Part shown: positions 42,637 through 50,679 of the stretch, one piece after another
How positions within the stretch are numbered: position 1 is the stretch's first letter
How the letters are laid out: the number at the start of each line of letters is the position of its first letter
Source of the DNA: Paraburkholderia piptadeniae
Lineage (GTDB): Bacteria; Pseudomonadota; Gammaproteobacteria; Burkholderiales; Burkholderiaceae
Direction: 5' to 3'
Assembly: GCF_900007165.1 (NCBI RefSeq)
Contig: NZ_CYGY02000046.1
Location: 124,001-188,000 of the forward strand
DNA length: 64,000 bases
Translations under genes and position numbers: made by a program
Notes under the pieces: generated by a model
What the model was told of the DNA's origin: nothing
What the model saw: the letters and a program-made list of their open reading frames with translations, nothing else
Database searches by the model: none

Positions 42637-43176
42637 TTACTTCTGCGTCAGCATCATGTACATCTGGATGACCATGTCCGGCGAGAACTGGAACGGCACC
42701 CAGCCATGACCCGTGTGACGCAGCACCAGTAGGCGATCGCCGTTCGATTGCTTCTGCACGGCCATCACCGGGTTCTTCGTCGAGACGAAACGCCAGCCGG
42801 CGGGCAGGTTCGGCGGGACTTCCGGCTCCATCGACGCGCGCGCGTTCGACAGTTCCTCGACCAGCTGACCGACCTGCGACGGATGCAGCGTGACCGACTT
42901 GCCGCCGATCGTCATCGTGATTTCGTTCTGGCTCGGGCGTTCGATATGCAGCATCGGCTTTTCGTCAGCAGCCGCTGCATCGGCTTCCTGCGGCTCGACT
43001 CGTGCTTCAGCCGCGGTTTGCGCGGTTTTTGCAGTTTCGATGGGCGCTTCGACAGCAGCGGCCGCGGCTTCGACTGCGGAAGAGGCGGCCTCGACCTGTT
43101 GCCGGGACGTCGTGAAAGCCTGAATCAGCTGATCGACGCCCGTTTCGAGCGCGCCAATCTGTTCGTGAAGGTTCAT
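42637..43176 (-). CDS. Conserved-looking protein of unknown function with Ala-rich linker
   Basis: A 179-residue protein. The N-terminal helix (MNLHEQIGALETGVDQLIQA) and Ala/Glu-rich region to about residue 75 look like a coiled coil. The C-terminal 105 residues appear folded (ITMTIGGKSVTLHPSQVGQL, NLPAGWRFVSTKNPVMAVQK, ending FSPDMVIQMYMMLTQK). No known family is recognised. It lies 110 bp downstream of hpnA on the same strand and may be co-transcribed with it. Confidence 0.75.
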   Translation of the reverse strand: MNLHEQIGALETGVDQLIQAFTTSRQQVEAASSAVEAAAAAVEAPIETAKTAQTAAEARVEPQEADAAAADEKPMLHIERPSQNEITMTIGGKSVTLHPSQVGQLVEELSNARASMEPEVPPNLPAGWRFVSTKNPVMAVQKQSNGDRLLVLRHTGHGWVPFQFSPDMVIQMYMMLTQK

Positions 43177-43286
43177 GCGTAGTTCTCTGGTAAGACCCGC
43201 GATTTTACCTTCTGCGCGCCGACGTTAAACTTCGTGTCGGCATCGAGTTGTAACAAAGCGTACGCGCGAGAATCGCCGCGTCTGCC

Positions 43287-44297
43287 TTACGTCTTCAGAT
43301 AGCCCGCGTCGCGGAACCAGTCGAGCGCATCACGCAGTCCCTCGCGATAGGGCCGCGCGCGATAGCCGAGTTCGCGCTCCGCTTTCGCCGACGTGAAGTA
43401 CATCTTGTTCTTCGACATCTTCAGGGCGTCGACGGTCACGAACGGCTCACGCTTCGTGAACTTCGCGACGGCTTCCGCGCCCATCGCGAGCGGGTACAGC
43501 GGCCAGCGCGGCAGCGCGATGGTCGGCGGCTTGCGCCCGACCATGCCGGCGATATCGGCGAGCATCTGCTGCAGCGGCAGATTCTCGCCGCCGAGGATAT
43601 ACCGTTCGCCAATCTTGCCGCGTTCGAGCGCGAGGAAATGGCCCATCGCGACGTCATCGACGTGTACGAGGTTCAGCCCCGTATCGACGAAAGCCGGAAT
43701 CTTGCCGAGCGCCGCTTCGACGATGATGCGGCCCGTCGGCGTCGGCTTCACGTCGCGCGGGCCGATGGGCGTCGATGGATTGACGATGACGGCGGGCAGC
43801 CCGTCGTTCGCGATCATCCGTTCGACGGCGCGCTCCGCGAGCACCTTGCTGCGCTTGTACACGCCGATGGCCTGCTGCGGCGTCATCGGCGATGTTTCAT
43901 CGACGGACTGGCCCGAGCTCGTCACCTTCAGCGTCGCGACGCTGCTCGTGTACACGATGCGCTCGACGCCTTCCTTCAGCGCGGCGCGCATCGTCGCTTC
44001 CGTGCCTTCCAGATTCGAGCGCTCGATTTCGTTCGGGTCGGGCGCCCACAGCCGGTAATCCGCTGCGACGTGCAGCAGATAGCGCGCGCCGCGCAGCGCG
44101 GCGCGCATCGATGCTTCGTCGCGCATGTCGCCGACGGCGATCTCCGCGTCGAGCGATTCGACGTTGCGGCGCGGACTCGTCGGGCGCACGAGCACGCGCA
44201 CCGCGAAGCCCTTTTGTTGCGCGATGCGCGCGACTGCCGAGCCGACGAAACCAGATGCACCGGTGACGAGTACGAGATCGCGAGTCTGATCGGTCAT
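43287..44297 (-). CDS. hpnA: HpnA, hopanoid-associated sugar epimerase
   Basis: A 336-residue extended short-chain dehydrogenase. NAD motif TGASGFVGSAVA near residue 13, catalytic YKRSK (Tyr-x3-Lys), substrate region VNPSTPIGPRDVKPTPTGRI. HpnA is a dihydroflavonol-reductase-like enzyme found with hopanoid genes and thought to modify the sugar nucleotide or head group. It is the last hopanoid gene of this locus, separated from hpnB by two other genes. Confidence 0.92.
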   Translation of the reverse strand: MTDQTRDLVLVTGASGFVGSAVARIAQQKGFAVRVLVRPTSPRRNVESLDAEIAVGDMRDEASMRAALRGARYLLHVAADYRLWAPDPNEIERSNLEGTEATMRAALKEGVERIVYTSSVATLKVTSSGQSVDETSPMTPQQAIGVYKRSKVLAERAVERMIANDGLPAVIVNPSTPIGPRDVKPTPTGRIIVEAALGKIPAFVDTGLNLVHVDDVAMGHFLALERGKIGERYILGGENLPLQQMLADIAGMVGRKPPTIALPRWPLYPLAMGAEAVAKFTKREPFVTVDALKMSKNKMYFTSAKAERELGYRARPYREGLRDALDWFRDAGYLKT

Positions 44298-44494
44298 TGC
44301 CTGCCGTTCCCCTTTTGCCGTTTCTTCTCTACTGCTGCCCGAATGGCGTATCGCAGAGGTCGGATTGTACGTGCTGCGGGTGAAGGACTGTCGATGGCGC
44401 GCGCCGTGCTCGCGTGCCCGTCGGCAAGCAAAGCCCGCGCGGCGCGACTAGAATGCCCGCGTGAACGCATGGAAACGCATAGGGAGGTGAGAGG

Positions 44495-44791
44495 ATGTCC
44501 GGCACAGATCTCGATTCGCGGATGGAAACGTATTACGTGCGCGTGCGCGGCATGGTGCAGGGCGTCGGCTTCCGACTCGCGACGGTGCGCCAGGCGCATG
44601 CGCTGGGCATCCGGGGATGGGTGGCGAACATGGACGACGGTTCCGTCGAAGCGATGCTGCAAGGGCCGGCGAATCAGGTCGACCGGATGCTGTCGTGGCT
44701 GCGTCACGGGCCGCCGACGGCGCGCGTCACGGAAGTGACAGGCGAAGAGCGCGCTACCGACAAGCGCTTCGAACGTTTCGAGCAGCACTGA
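44495..44791 (+). CDS. Acylphosphatase
   Basis: A 98-residue protein with the two family signatures: RGMVQGVGFRLATVRQAH (catalytic Arg) and GWVANMDDGSVEAMLQG (catalytic Asn). It hydrolyses acyl phosphates such as carbamoyl or acetyl phosphate. The start follows GGAGGTGAGAGG. The AGGTGAG there belongs to the ribosome site and is not an iteron because the second half of the repeat is missing. Confidence 0.95.
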   Translation: MSGTDLDSRMETYYVRVRGMVQGVGFRLATVRQAHALGIRGWVANMDDGSVEAMLQGPANQVDRMLSWLRHGPPTARVTEVTGEERATDKRFERFEQH

Positions 44792-44827
44792 AGCGTACGA
44801 AGCACTCGAATCACTTGAATGAAGCAG

Positions 44828-44857
44828 AAAAAAGCGCGCGGCACCGCGCGCTTTTTT
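44828..44857. terminator. Bidirectional terminator
   Basis: AAAAAAGCGCGCGG, a short loop, CCGCGCGCTTTTTT between convergent acylphosphatase and egtD genes. Confidence 0.9.
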
Positions 44858-44869
44858 CATGCTGATGAA

Positions 44870-45850
44870 TCAGCGCGCCACCAGCAGGCTCTCTGCAAAC
44901 CCCCAGTCGCGCTCGATCCATTGATGGCTGCACACGAAGCCCGCGTCGTCGGCAATCGCGTGCAACTCTTCCGTGTGGTACTTGTGGCTGCTTTCTGTCC
45001 AGATCGTCTCGCCTTCTTCCAGTTCGACCGACAGCTTTGCCGCGCGCACTTGCGCGCTCACATGCCGCTTCGCGCGTAGATGCATTTCGACGCTGCGTAC
45101 GTCGGGGTTGAAGCGCGCGACATGCTCGAACGCGTCGAGCGGAAAATCGCCATCGAGTTCGCGATTGATCCGCGCAAGCAGATTCAGGTTGAACGCGGCC
45201 GTCACGCCAATGGGATCGTCGTACGCGGCTATCAGCACGGGCACAGGCTTTTCGAGGTCGGTGCCGAGCAGCAGCGCATCGCCGGGCGCGAGCATGTTGC
45301 GGATGTCGCGCAGAAAACGCGTGGCGGCAAGCCGGCCGAAATTGCCGATCGTGCTGCCGAGAAACAGCACGAGCAGCGGCTCATCCTTGGCGCGGCGCTT
45401 GCTCACTTCGGCGAGCCCCGCGAGATAGTCGCGCTCATAGCCGACGATCGAAATGCGTTCGATGTCGCCCAGTTCGCGGCGACATAATTGCAAAGCGGTG
45501 CGCGAAATTTCAATCGGGCAGTAAGAAGTGGGACGCTTTTTACACAGCGCTTCGAGGATGCGGCGCGTCTTGCGGCCGCTGCCGCTGCCCAGTTCCGCGA
45601 CGATTGCATCGTGCGGCAACTGCGCGACGATGTCGGTCGCGTGCTGCGCGAGCAGGCGTTCTTCGGCGCGCGTCACGCCGTATTCGGGCAGCGCGGTGAT
45701 CACTTCGAAGAGCGCCGATCCCACTTCATCGTACAGATACTTCGACGGCAATTCCTTCTGAGGCTGCTTGCTGAGGCCAGCGCGGACGGCGGCGGCAAAC
45801 TCCGGCGATACGTCGTGCGACAGATGATGCGATACGGCTGGCTGAGTCAT
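44870..45850 (-). CDS. egtD: EgtD, L-histidine N-alpha-trimethyltransferase
   Basis: A 326-residue SAM-dependent methyltransferase (IVAELGSGSGRKTRRILEAL, LLVLFLGSTIGNFGRLAATR, C-terminal TESSHKYHTEELHAIADDAG). It makes hercynine from histidine, the first step to ergothioneine. The sulfoxide synthase egtB, often adjacent in related bacteria, is not in this window. The length and the C-terminal histidine-binding segment fit EgtD. Confidence 0.9.
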   Translation of the reverse strand: MTQPAVSHHLSHDVSPEFAAAVRAGLSKQPQKELPSKYLYDEVGSALFEVITALPEYGVTRAEERLLAQHATDIVAQLPHDAIVAELGSGSGRKTRRILEALCKKRPTSYCPIEISRTALQLCRRELGDIERISIVGYERDYLAGLAEVSKRRAKDEPLLVLFLGSTIGNFGRLAATRFLRDIRNMLAPGDALLLGTDLEKPVPVLIAAYDDPIGVTAAFNLNLLARINRELDGDFPLDAFEHVARFNPDVRSVEMHLRAKRHVSAQVRAAKLSVELEEGETIWTESSHKYHTEELHAIADDAGFVCSHQWIERDWGFAESLLVAR

Positions 45851-46385
45851 GTTGGCTCCGTGTTGGCTCGTTTCCAGTGATGACTTGAGGACTGCGGATA
45901 GCAGATACGTTGGAGTGAGTGAACCGGCCTGCGTTCATGCGCGGCTAGCGTGAGCGCGTTCGATGACCGGGGCGTGTCTGCGTTCACACGTCTGCGAAGC
46001 AGATTGAAAGCCGGGTGCGAGCGGCGTTGAACAGCACGGTCAAGCAAGAACCGCGCACGAGCGGCGCGAGAACTCAACAGGAGCGCGCCCGTCATTCCAC
46101 CGAAGATTCGCCGACGTCACGCCGCGCAGAGATAGAGTTAAATTTTTATAGTCCATCGTGCGTGAATATGCACGCGCGCATTTCGCCCAGAAAACGCGAC
46201 GTGGCGCGTGTAACCCGTCTAGAATGCGCGCTTTACGCGATGGCCGCGGCTCCACATTCGGGGACGCGCGCGCCGCGCAGTTAAAACAAGACTTAAACAA
46301 TGGACGACATCACTCGCGCTATCGAGCCCCGCCTCGTGCTCCGCCTCGCGTCTCGCACGCGTGGCCTCTCGAAGCGGACGGGCCG
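45851..46385. other. Divergent intergenic region without recognised gene
   Basis: About 535 bp between egtD and the EamA transporter. TATAGT at 46147-46152 in an AT-rich patch is a possible -10 for the transporter. Nothing else was identified. Confidence 0.45.
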
Positions 46386-47276
46386 ATGAACACATATCAA
46401 CCGGGGCGCGGCATCGCGCTGTCCGTGACGGCATCGATGCTCTTTGCGCTGATGTCCGTGTACGCAAAGTTGCTGACGCCGCTGACAGGGCTCGATATCT
46501 TCGCGTGGCGCGTGATCTGGACCGTTCCCGGCGCTTTCGCATTGATTGTCGTGCGCTCGCGGCTGCCGCATTTGCGCGCGCTGGTGCAGCGTGCGGTCAG
46601 CGAGCCGCGCACGGCGCTCGCGCTGGCCGTCAGCGCCGCATTGCTGGGCGCGCAACTATGGGTGTTTCTATGGGCGCCGCTGCACGGACGGATGCTCGAA
46701 GTGTCGCTCGGCTATTTTCTGTTGCCGTTGACGATGGTGCTCGTCGGCCGCTTCTACTATCACGAGCGGCTGGAGTCGCTGCAATGGCTCGCCGTCGCTT
46801 GCGCGGCGCTCGGCGTCCTGCACGAACTGTGGGTGACGCGCGCGTTCTCATGGCCGACGCTGCTGGTCGCGCTCGGTTATCCGCCGTATTTCGTGCTGCG
46901 TCGCAAGATCAACGCCGATTCGTTGACGGCGTTCGCACTCGAAGTGTCGCTGATGCTGCCGTTCGCGCTAGCGATGGCGCTCAATGGCGGCTCGCTCGAA
47001 CTGCTGTCGGGGCGCATCGACATGTGGCTGTTGCTGCTGCCAGGGCTCGGCGCGCTGAGCACGGTCGCGCTCGCGTCGTATCTGAAGGCGAGCCGTCTGT
47101 TGCCGATGGCGCTCTTCGGCATCCTCGGCTATGTGGAGCCCGTGTTGCTGGTGATCGTGTCGGTGACGCTGCTCGGCGAGACGATGACGGCTCAACAACT
47201 GGGCACCTATGTGCCGATCTGGATCGCCGTCGGGCTGACGGCGCTGCATAGCGTGCGTCTGCTTGCGCCGGGTTGA
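46386..47276 (+). CDS. rarD: EamA/RarD-type permease
   Basis: A 296-residue inner-membrane protein with ten predicted helices in two EamA repeats (IALSVTASMLFALMSVYAKL at the start, LLLLPGLGALSTVALASYLK in the second half). RarD-like stretches include LEVSLGYFLLPLTMVLVG and GYVEPVLLVIVSVTLLGE. Members export small metabolites or amino acids; the substrate is unknown. The ATG at 46386 fits the first helix; a longer frame upstream is not hydrophobic. Confidence 0.85.
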   Translation: MNTYQPGRGIALSVTASMLFALMSVYAKLLTPLTGLDIFAWRVIWTVPGAFALIVVRSRLPHLRALVQRAVSEPRTALALAVSAALLGAQLWVFLWAPLHGRMLEVSLGYFLLPLTMVLVGRFYYHERLESLQWLAVACAALGVLHELWVTRAFSWPTLLVALGYPPYFVLRRKINADSLTAFALEVSLMLPFALAMALNGGSLELLSGRIDMWLLLLPGLGALSTVALASYLKASRLLPMALFGILGYVEPVLLVIVSVTLLGETMTAQQLGTYVPIWIAVGLTALHSVRLLAPG

Positions 47277-47331
47277 ATCGCTGTACATACACCGCTTGCG
47301 CCATGCTCGCACGCCGTGCGAAATCGCCGGG

Positions 47332-47877
47332 CTAGCGGCCCTCGTGCGTGGCGGTGCGCGCGGCGTCGATGCGCGTCGGACCGGCTTTCGCTTCGATCGT
47401 GTCGCGCAATGCCGGGCGCCATCCGAACACAAACAGCGCCTCGGCCAGCACGAACAGCGGGCCGATCACGAGACCGATCAGATCGTCGACGAATGCGGGC
47501 TTGCGGTGCTCATACGCGGCGTGTCCCACGAACTGGATGATCCAGCCCACGATGAAGAGACCGGCCCCCGATGCGAGCCACGATAGCGTCGGCTGCGCGG
47601 CGAGCCACGCGCCGCACGCGATGCACAACGCGTAAAGGACGGCCATCATCAGGCCGAGCGGCACGTCGAGCGCGAGGTAATACGCCACGCTCAGCACGAC
47701 CAGCACGAGCGCCGGCGACAGCGGGAACGGCAGCGCTGCAACCGTCCACGCGGGCCGGCTCAACAGCACGGCGAGCGCCAGCACGATCATCGGAATGCCG
47801 ACGAAGTGCGTCGCGATGTTGCGGCGGTCCCTGTGATAGGCCGCGTATTGCGCAAGCTGGTCAGTGAGTGTTCTCAT
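47332..47877 (-). CDS. DUF962 (Mpo1-like) membrane protein
   Basis: About 181 residues with four to five hydrophobic segments. The hallmarks are AQYAAYHRDRRNIATHFVGIP with the conserved HxxxxNxxTHxxG pattern and GWIIQFVGHAAYEHRKPAF. The yeast relative Mpo1 is an iron-dependent dioxygenase of 2-hydroxy fatty acids; the conserved His residues are present here. The start MRTLTDQ follows GAGGACGGG; a frame 18 codons longer is less likely. Confidence 0.85.
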   Translation of the reverse strand: MRTLTDQLAQYAAYHRDRRNIATHFVGIPMIVLALAVLLSRPAWTVAALPFPLSPALVLVVLSVAYYLALDVPLGLMMAVLYALCIACGAWLAAQPTLSWLASGAGLFIVGWIIQFVGHAAYEHRKPAFVDDLIGLVIGPLFVLAEALFVFGWRPALRDTIEAKAGPTRIDAARTATHEGR

Positions 47878-47950
47878 GGATGCCCGTCCTCGTTGAAAGA
47901 CATCATAGTCGCGGTCGGCGGGCCGCGACACATTCGGCTAGCCGACAATC

Positions 47951-47998
47951 CGGCCTGTTCGAACCGGCCTGTTCGAACCGACCAAAACCGACCAAAAC
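47951..47998. repeat. Short tandem repeats
   Basis: Two copies of CGGCCTGTTCGAAC (47951-47964, 47965-47978), each with the palindrome GTTCGAAC, are followed by two copies of CGACCAAAAC (47979-47988, 47989-47998). They lie in the 226-bp gap upstream of the DUF962 gene, which otherwise holds nothing clear. Confidence 0.8.
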
Positions 47999-48103
47999 CG
48001 ACGGACCGCGCTTCGAACGATGACGCCTGGGTAGCAGCGGGCCGGCGCGTAACTGAGCGTTTGCCGCGCCACGTTGACCGACGCCGAAGACCCGCGTCGG
48101 ACG

Positions 48104-48361
48104 CTAGAACGGGTTGTCGATCACGCCCGGCTTCGCGTCGGGCTCTTCCTTGACCTGCTCGGGCAGGTGCGCGTCCGCCTGCAACGCGGCGACGACGCTA
48201 TCCAGCGCCTCCTTGAGCGCGAGCGCCGCCTTCAGGCCACGCTTGTCCTTCGTGATGTCGAGCGTGCCGTTCACGACAACGCGCGTGGTGCCGTTCGACA
48301 CCGTCAGCGCGTCGCCCTGGATGTTGAGCACATCGTCGTCGTTCGAATACGCTTTAAACAC
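48104..48361 (-). CDS. Small unknown protein coupled to a nuclease gene
   Basis: An 85-residue acidic protein with a possible two-strand plus helix fold (NIQGDALTVSNGTTRVVVNG, GLKAALALKEALDSVVAALQ). A GTG start lies eight bases after GGAGGG, and the gene overlaps the nuclease stop by 8 bp, so it is probably translated with it. There is no signal peptide, so it would be cytoplasmic. Binding to the nuclease precursor is a guess only. Confidence 0.7.
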   Translation of the reverse strand: MFKAYSNDDDVLNIQGDALTVSNGTTRVVVNGTLDITKDKRGLKAALALKEALDSVVAALQADAHLPEQVKEEPDAKPGVIDNPF

Positions 48362-49103
48362 CTTTCAGCCCTCCCGGACGCTGGTCCTTGAGTTTTTCCG
48401 GAATGCCCGGAAAACGGATTCCGCTCATCGCTTCGAGCTCGTGCACGGTCTTCACGTCGTAGCGGTCGGTCGCCACGTTGTCCGCGACGATCGCGAACGC
48501 AAGCTTCTTCGACGGCACGTAGACGACCTTGAACAGTTGCGTCGGCACGAATACGCGCGTCGGCCCGATGGTCTGCAACTGCGAGCCGGTGAAAAGCGGC
48601 CCGGTGACGACATACGTGTCGTCGTACTTCTTCGACAGCGTGCGCACGGCCGTCTCGATGTGCGACCACAAGTGCTGGTTATTGACACGATTCTGCGGCA
48701 CGACGTTCGCGAGCGAGAACGATTGTGCCATTGCCTCCGCGTTCCAGCGGTTGCCCGCGGGACTCATGTGGCCGCGATCGAAGCCACTGCGCTTGTAATC
48801 GGCGAGCGTCGCGCCTTCGCCTTCGGGCAGGCGCGAGTCTTCGAAGAACTTGTTCGTGCGGACCATGTCCTTCGCGGCCTCGATATGGTCGCGCGTCAGA
48901 TGCTCGGCGGACCACAACGGGCCGTGCGTGATCCCGGAATGCAGGACGGCGAAATCCGAATAGCAAAGCATGCGCGTCTTCGGCGTCATCTTTGCGTTCG
49001 TCAGCACGGGCCATTGGGCGTCGGGCGTGAAATCCGTGCAGGACGGTGCCGCCGATACATGGCTCGCGGCCACGATCAGCAGACTGGCTAACCACTTCTT
49101 CAT
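48354..49103 (-). CDS. Exported DNA/RNA non-specific endonuclease
   Basis: A 249-residue nuclease of the NucA/EndoG beta-beta-alpha-metal type. The signal peptide is MKKWLASLLIVAASHVSA; the catalytic motif DRGHMSPAGNRW (DRGH with general-base His) is followed by the metal-binding Asn in ANVVPQNRVNNQHLW. It degrades DNA and RNA in the periplasm or outside. The start MKKWL is chosen because a signal peptide begins there; the frame extends 26 codons upstream. Confidence 0.93.
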   Translation of the reverse strand: MKKWLASLLIVAASHVSAAPSCTDFTPDAQWPVLTNAKMTPKTRMLCYSDFAVLHSGITHGPLWSAEHLTRDHIEAAKDMVRTNKFFEDSRLPEGEGATLADYKRSGFDRGHMSPAGNRWNAEAMAQSFSLANVVPQNRVNNQHLWSHIETAVRTLSKKYDDTYVVTGPLFTGSQLQTIGPTRVFVPTQLFKVVYVPSKKLAFAIVADNVATDRYDVKTVHELEAMSGIRFPGIPEKLKDQRPGGLKGV

Positions 49104-49378
49104 GGATGTGAAAGCGAATGAGGGGCCGCAAGTATAGCCGCGCGCACTATGCGCCAGGCAACAACTGCGTGCGTTTCGCACCGCAGCGCCGATGCAATCG
49201 GCAAAAGCGTAACGACCGCGTCAACAGGCGGCAATTTGTGCTCATTTCGCCTGGCCGAAAGGCGTGGAGAAAGAATGCAGAGCGAATGAAAATCCGCGCC
49301 CGCCGACGGGCGGCGGGGCGGTGCTCAAATGATCGAAGCGAATCGGAAGCGTAAAACGCGAAGCGGTCCGAACCGGAC

Positions 49379-49738
49379 TCAGCGTCCGAACACGCTGTGC
49401 TCGGCGTGTACAGGCAGGCGGTCGACGGCCTGCAGACGCCAGAAGCCGTTCATCGGCGAACGCGTGCGGTCGGACGACCACGCCGCGCTGCCTTGTGCTG
49501 AACTGACCTGCTGCCGCCGGTCCACGTGCAGGCCGTTCAACGTGCATAAAGGTGCATCTGCGCTGGGTGCGCAGAGCTTGGTGACGCCGTCTTCGTCATG
49601 AAGTTCGCCCCATGGGGGCAGGTCGATCCCATCGTGTGCCTCTCTCGACCAGCGACGTTCGTCAGTGTCGAGCCATAGCACGGCGTAGTCGTGATTGACG
49701 GTGGGGTCCGAACCGTTGATCAATATCGTCAGCCGCAT
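49379..49738 (-). CDS. Hypothetical small protein
   Basis: A 119-residue soluble protein of no recognised family (starts MRLTILINGSDPTVNHDYAV). GGGGGA precedes the ATG by about nine bases. Composition is ordinary, and the C-terminal half is less structured. It is kept because of the ribosome site and the lack of any competing gene in the interval. Confidence 0.55.
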   Translation of the reverse strand: MRLTILINGSDPTVNHDYAVLWLDTDERRWSREAHDGIDLPPWGELHDEDGVTKLCAPSADAPLCTLNGLHVDRRQQVSSAQGSAAWSSDRTRSPMNGFWRLQAVDRLPVHAEHSVFGR

Positions 49739-49957
49739 TAGACAGTCCCCCGGTGAAAAAGGTGATGCGCTTCTCAGTCTATGCCGGGCCCGACGTTATT
49801 CAAGACAAACAGCTATCGCGAAGATTGAAAAACCCAATTGGGAACGCATCGTTGAGCACCTAGATTAAATGAACGGCACAGGTGCGCGCGTCTGGCCGGT
49901 GGTCGACCATGACAAGCACGCGCGCTCCCACCATACAGGCTTTGGACGGAGGCTCAG

Positions 49958-50380
49958 ATGTCGCAACTCAAGGGTTCGAAAACTGAAGAGAATCTGAAGT
50001 TCGCATTTGCAGGCGAATCGCAGGCTAATCGCCGCTATCTGTATTTTGCAGCGAAGGCGGACGTCGAGGGACAGAACGACGTTGCCGCGCTATTCCGCTC
50101 GACAGCCGAAGGCGAAACAGGCCACGCGCATGGCCACCTCGAATACCTCGAAGTCGTCGGCGATCCGGCAACGGGACTGCCGTTCGGCAACTCGCGCCAG
50201 AACCTGCAATCGGCGATCGCGGGCGAAACGCACGAATACACCGACATGTATCCGGGCATGGCGAAGACCGCGCGCGAGGAAGGCTTCGACGAAATCGCGA
50301 ACTGGTTCGAAACGCTCGCCAAGGCCGAGCGCAGCCACGCGAATCGCTATACGAAGGCGCTGGACGCACTGGTCGACTGA
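49958..50380 (+). CDS. Rubrerythrin (diiron domain only)
   Basis: A 140-residue ferritin-like protein. Glu/His ligands of the diiron site are in FAFAGESQANRRY, STAEGETGHAHGHLEY, AGETHEYTDMYPGMAKTARE and LAKAERSHANRY. The C-terminal rubredoxin domain of classical rubrerythrin is missing, so electrons must come from another protein. It probably reduces hydrogen peroxide. It is followed 300 bp later by Fe-S and DUF3501 genes, a set that recurs in proteobacteria. Confidence 0.92.
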   Translation: MSQLKGSKTEENLKFAFAGESQANRRYLYFAAKADVEGQNDVAALFRSTAEGETGHAHGHLEYLEVVGDPATGLPFGNSRQNLQSAIAGETHEYTDMYPGMAKTAREEGFDEIANWFETLAKAERSHANRYTKALDALVD

Positions 50381-50679
50381 TGTCGCTGGCGCCGGCATCC
50401 GTGGCCGGCGCGCTCCATTGCAGTCCGTCTGTGTGTGACCGCCTCGCTGGGCGGACGGCAGGCTAAACGCAATCCGGTGGCAGGATAGCGGGCTGAGCGC
50501 AACACGAAGCGGCGCAACAAAACCGACGCGGGATGAAGCGAGAGAAAGCGAGACGATCGCGATCTCGTGTGTGCGGTTGCGCATCCATCGATTGCGCGCA
50601 GAAGAACGAACAGACAATAACTGACAGATGCCCCGTTGCAACTTTGTTGCATGGGACGGGAATAAGGGAGACGCACGCG

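Noticed and set aside
44482..44492. AGGTGAG before the acylphosphatase gene as an iteron
   Set aside because: The second half of the repeat is missing and the sequence serves as a ribosome site.
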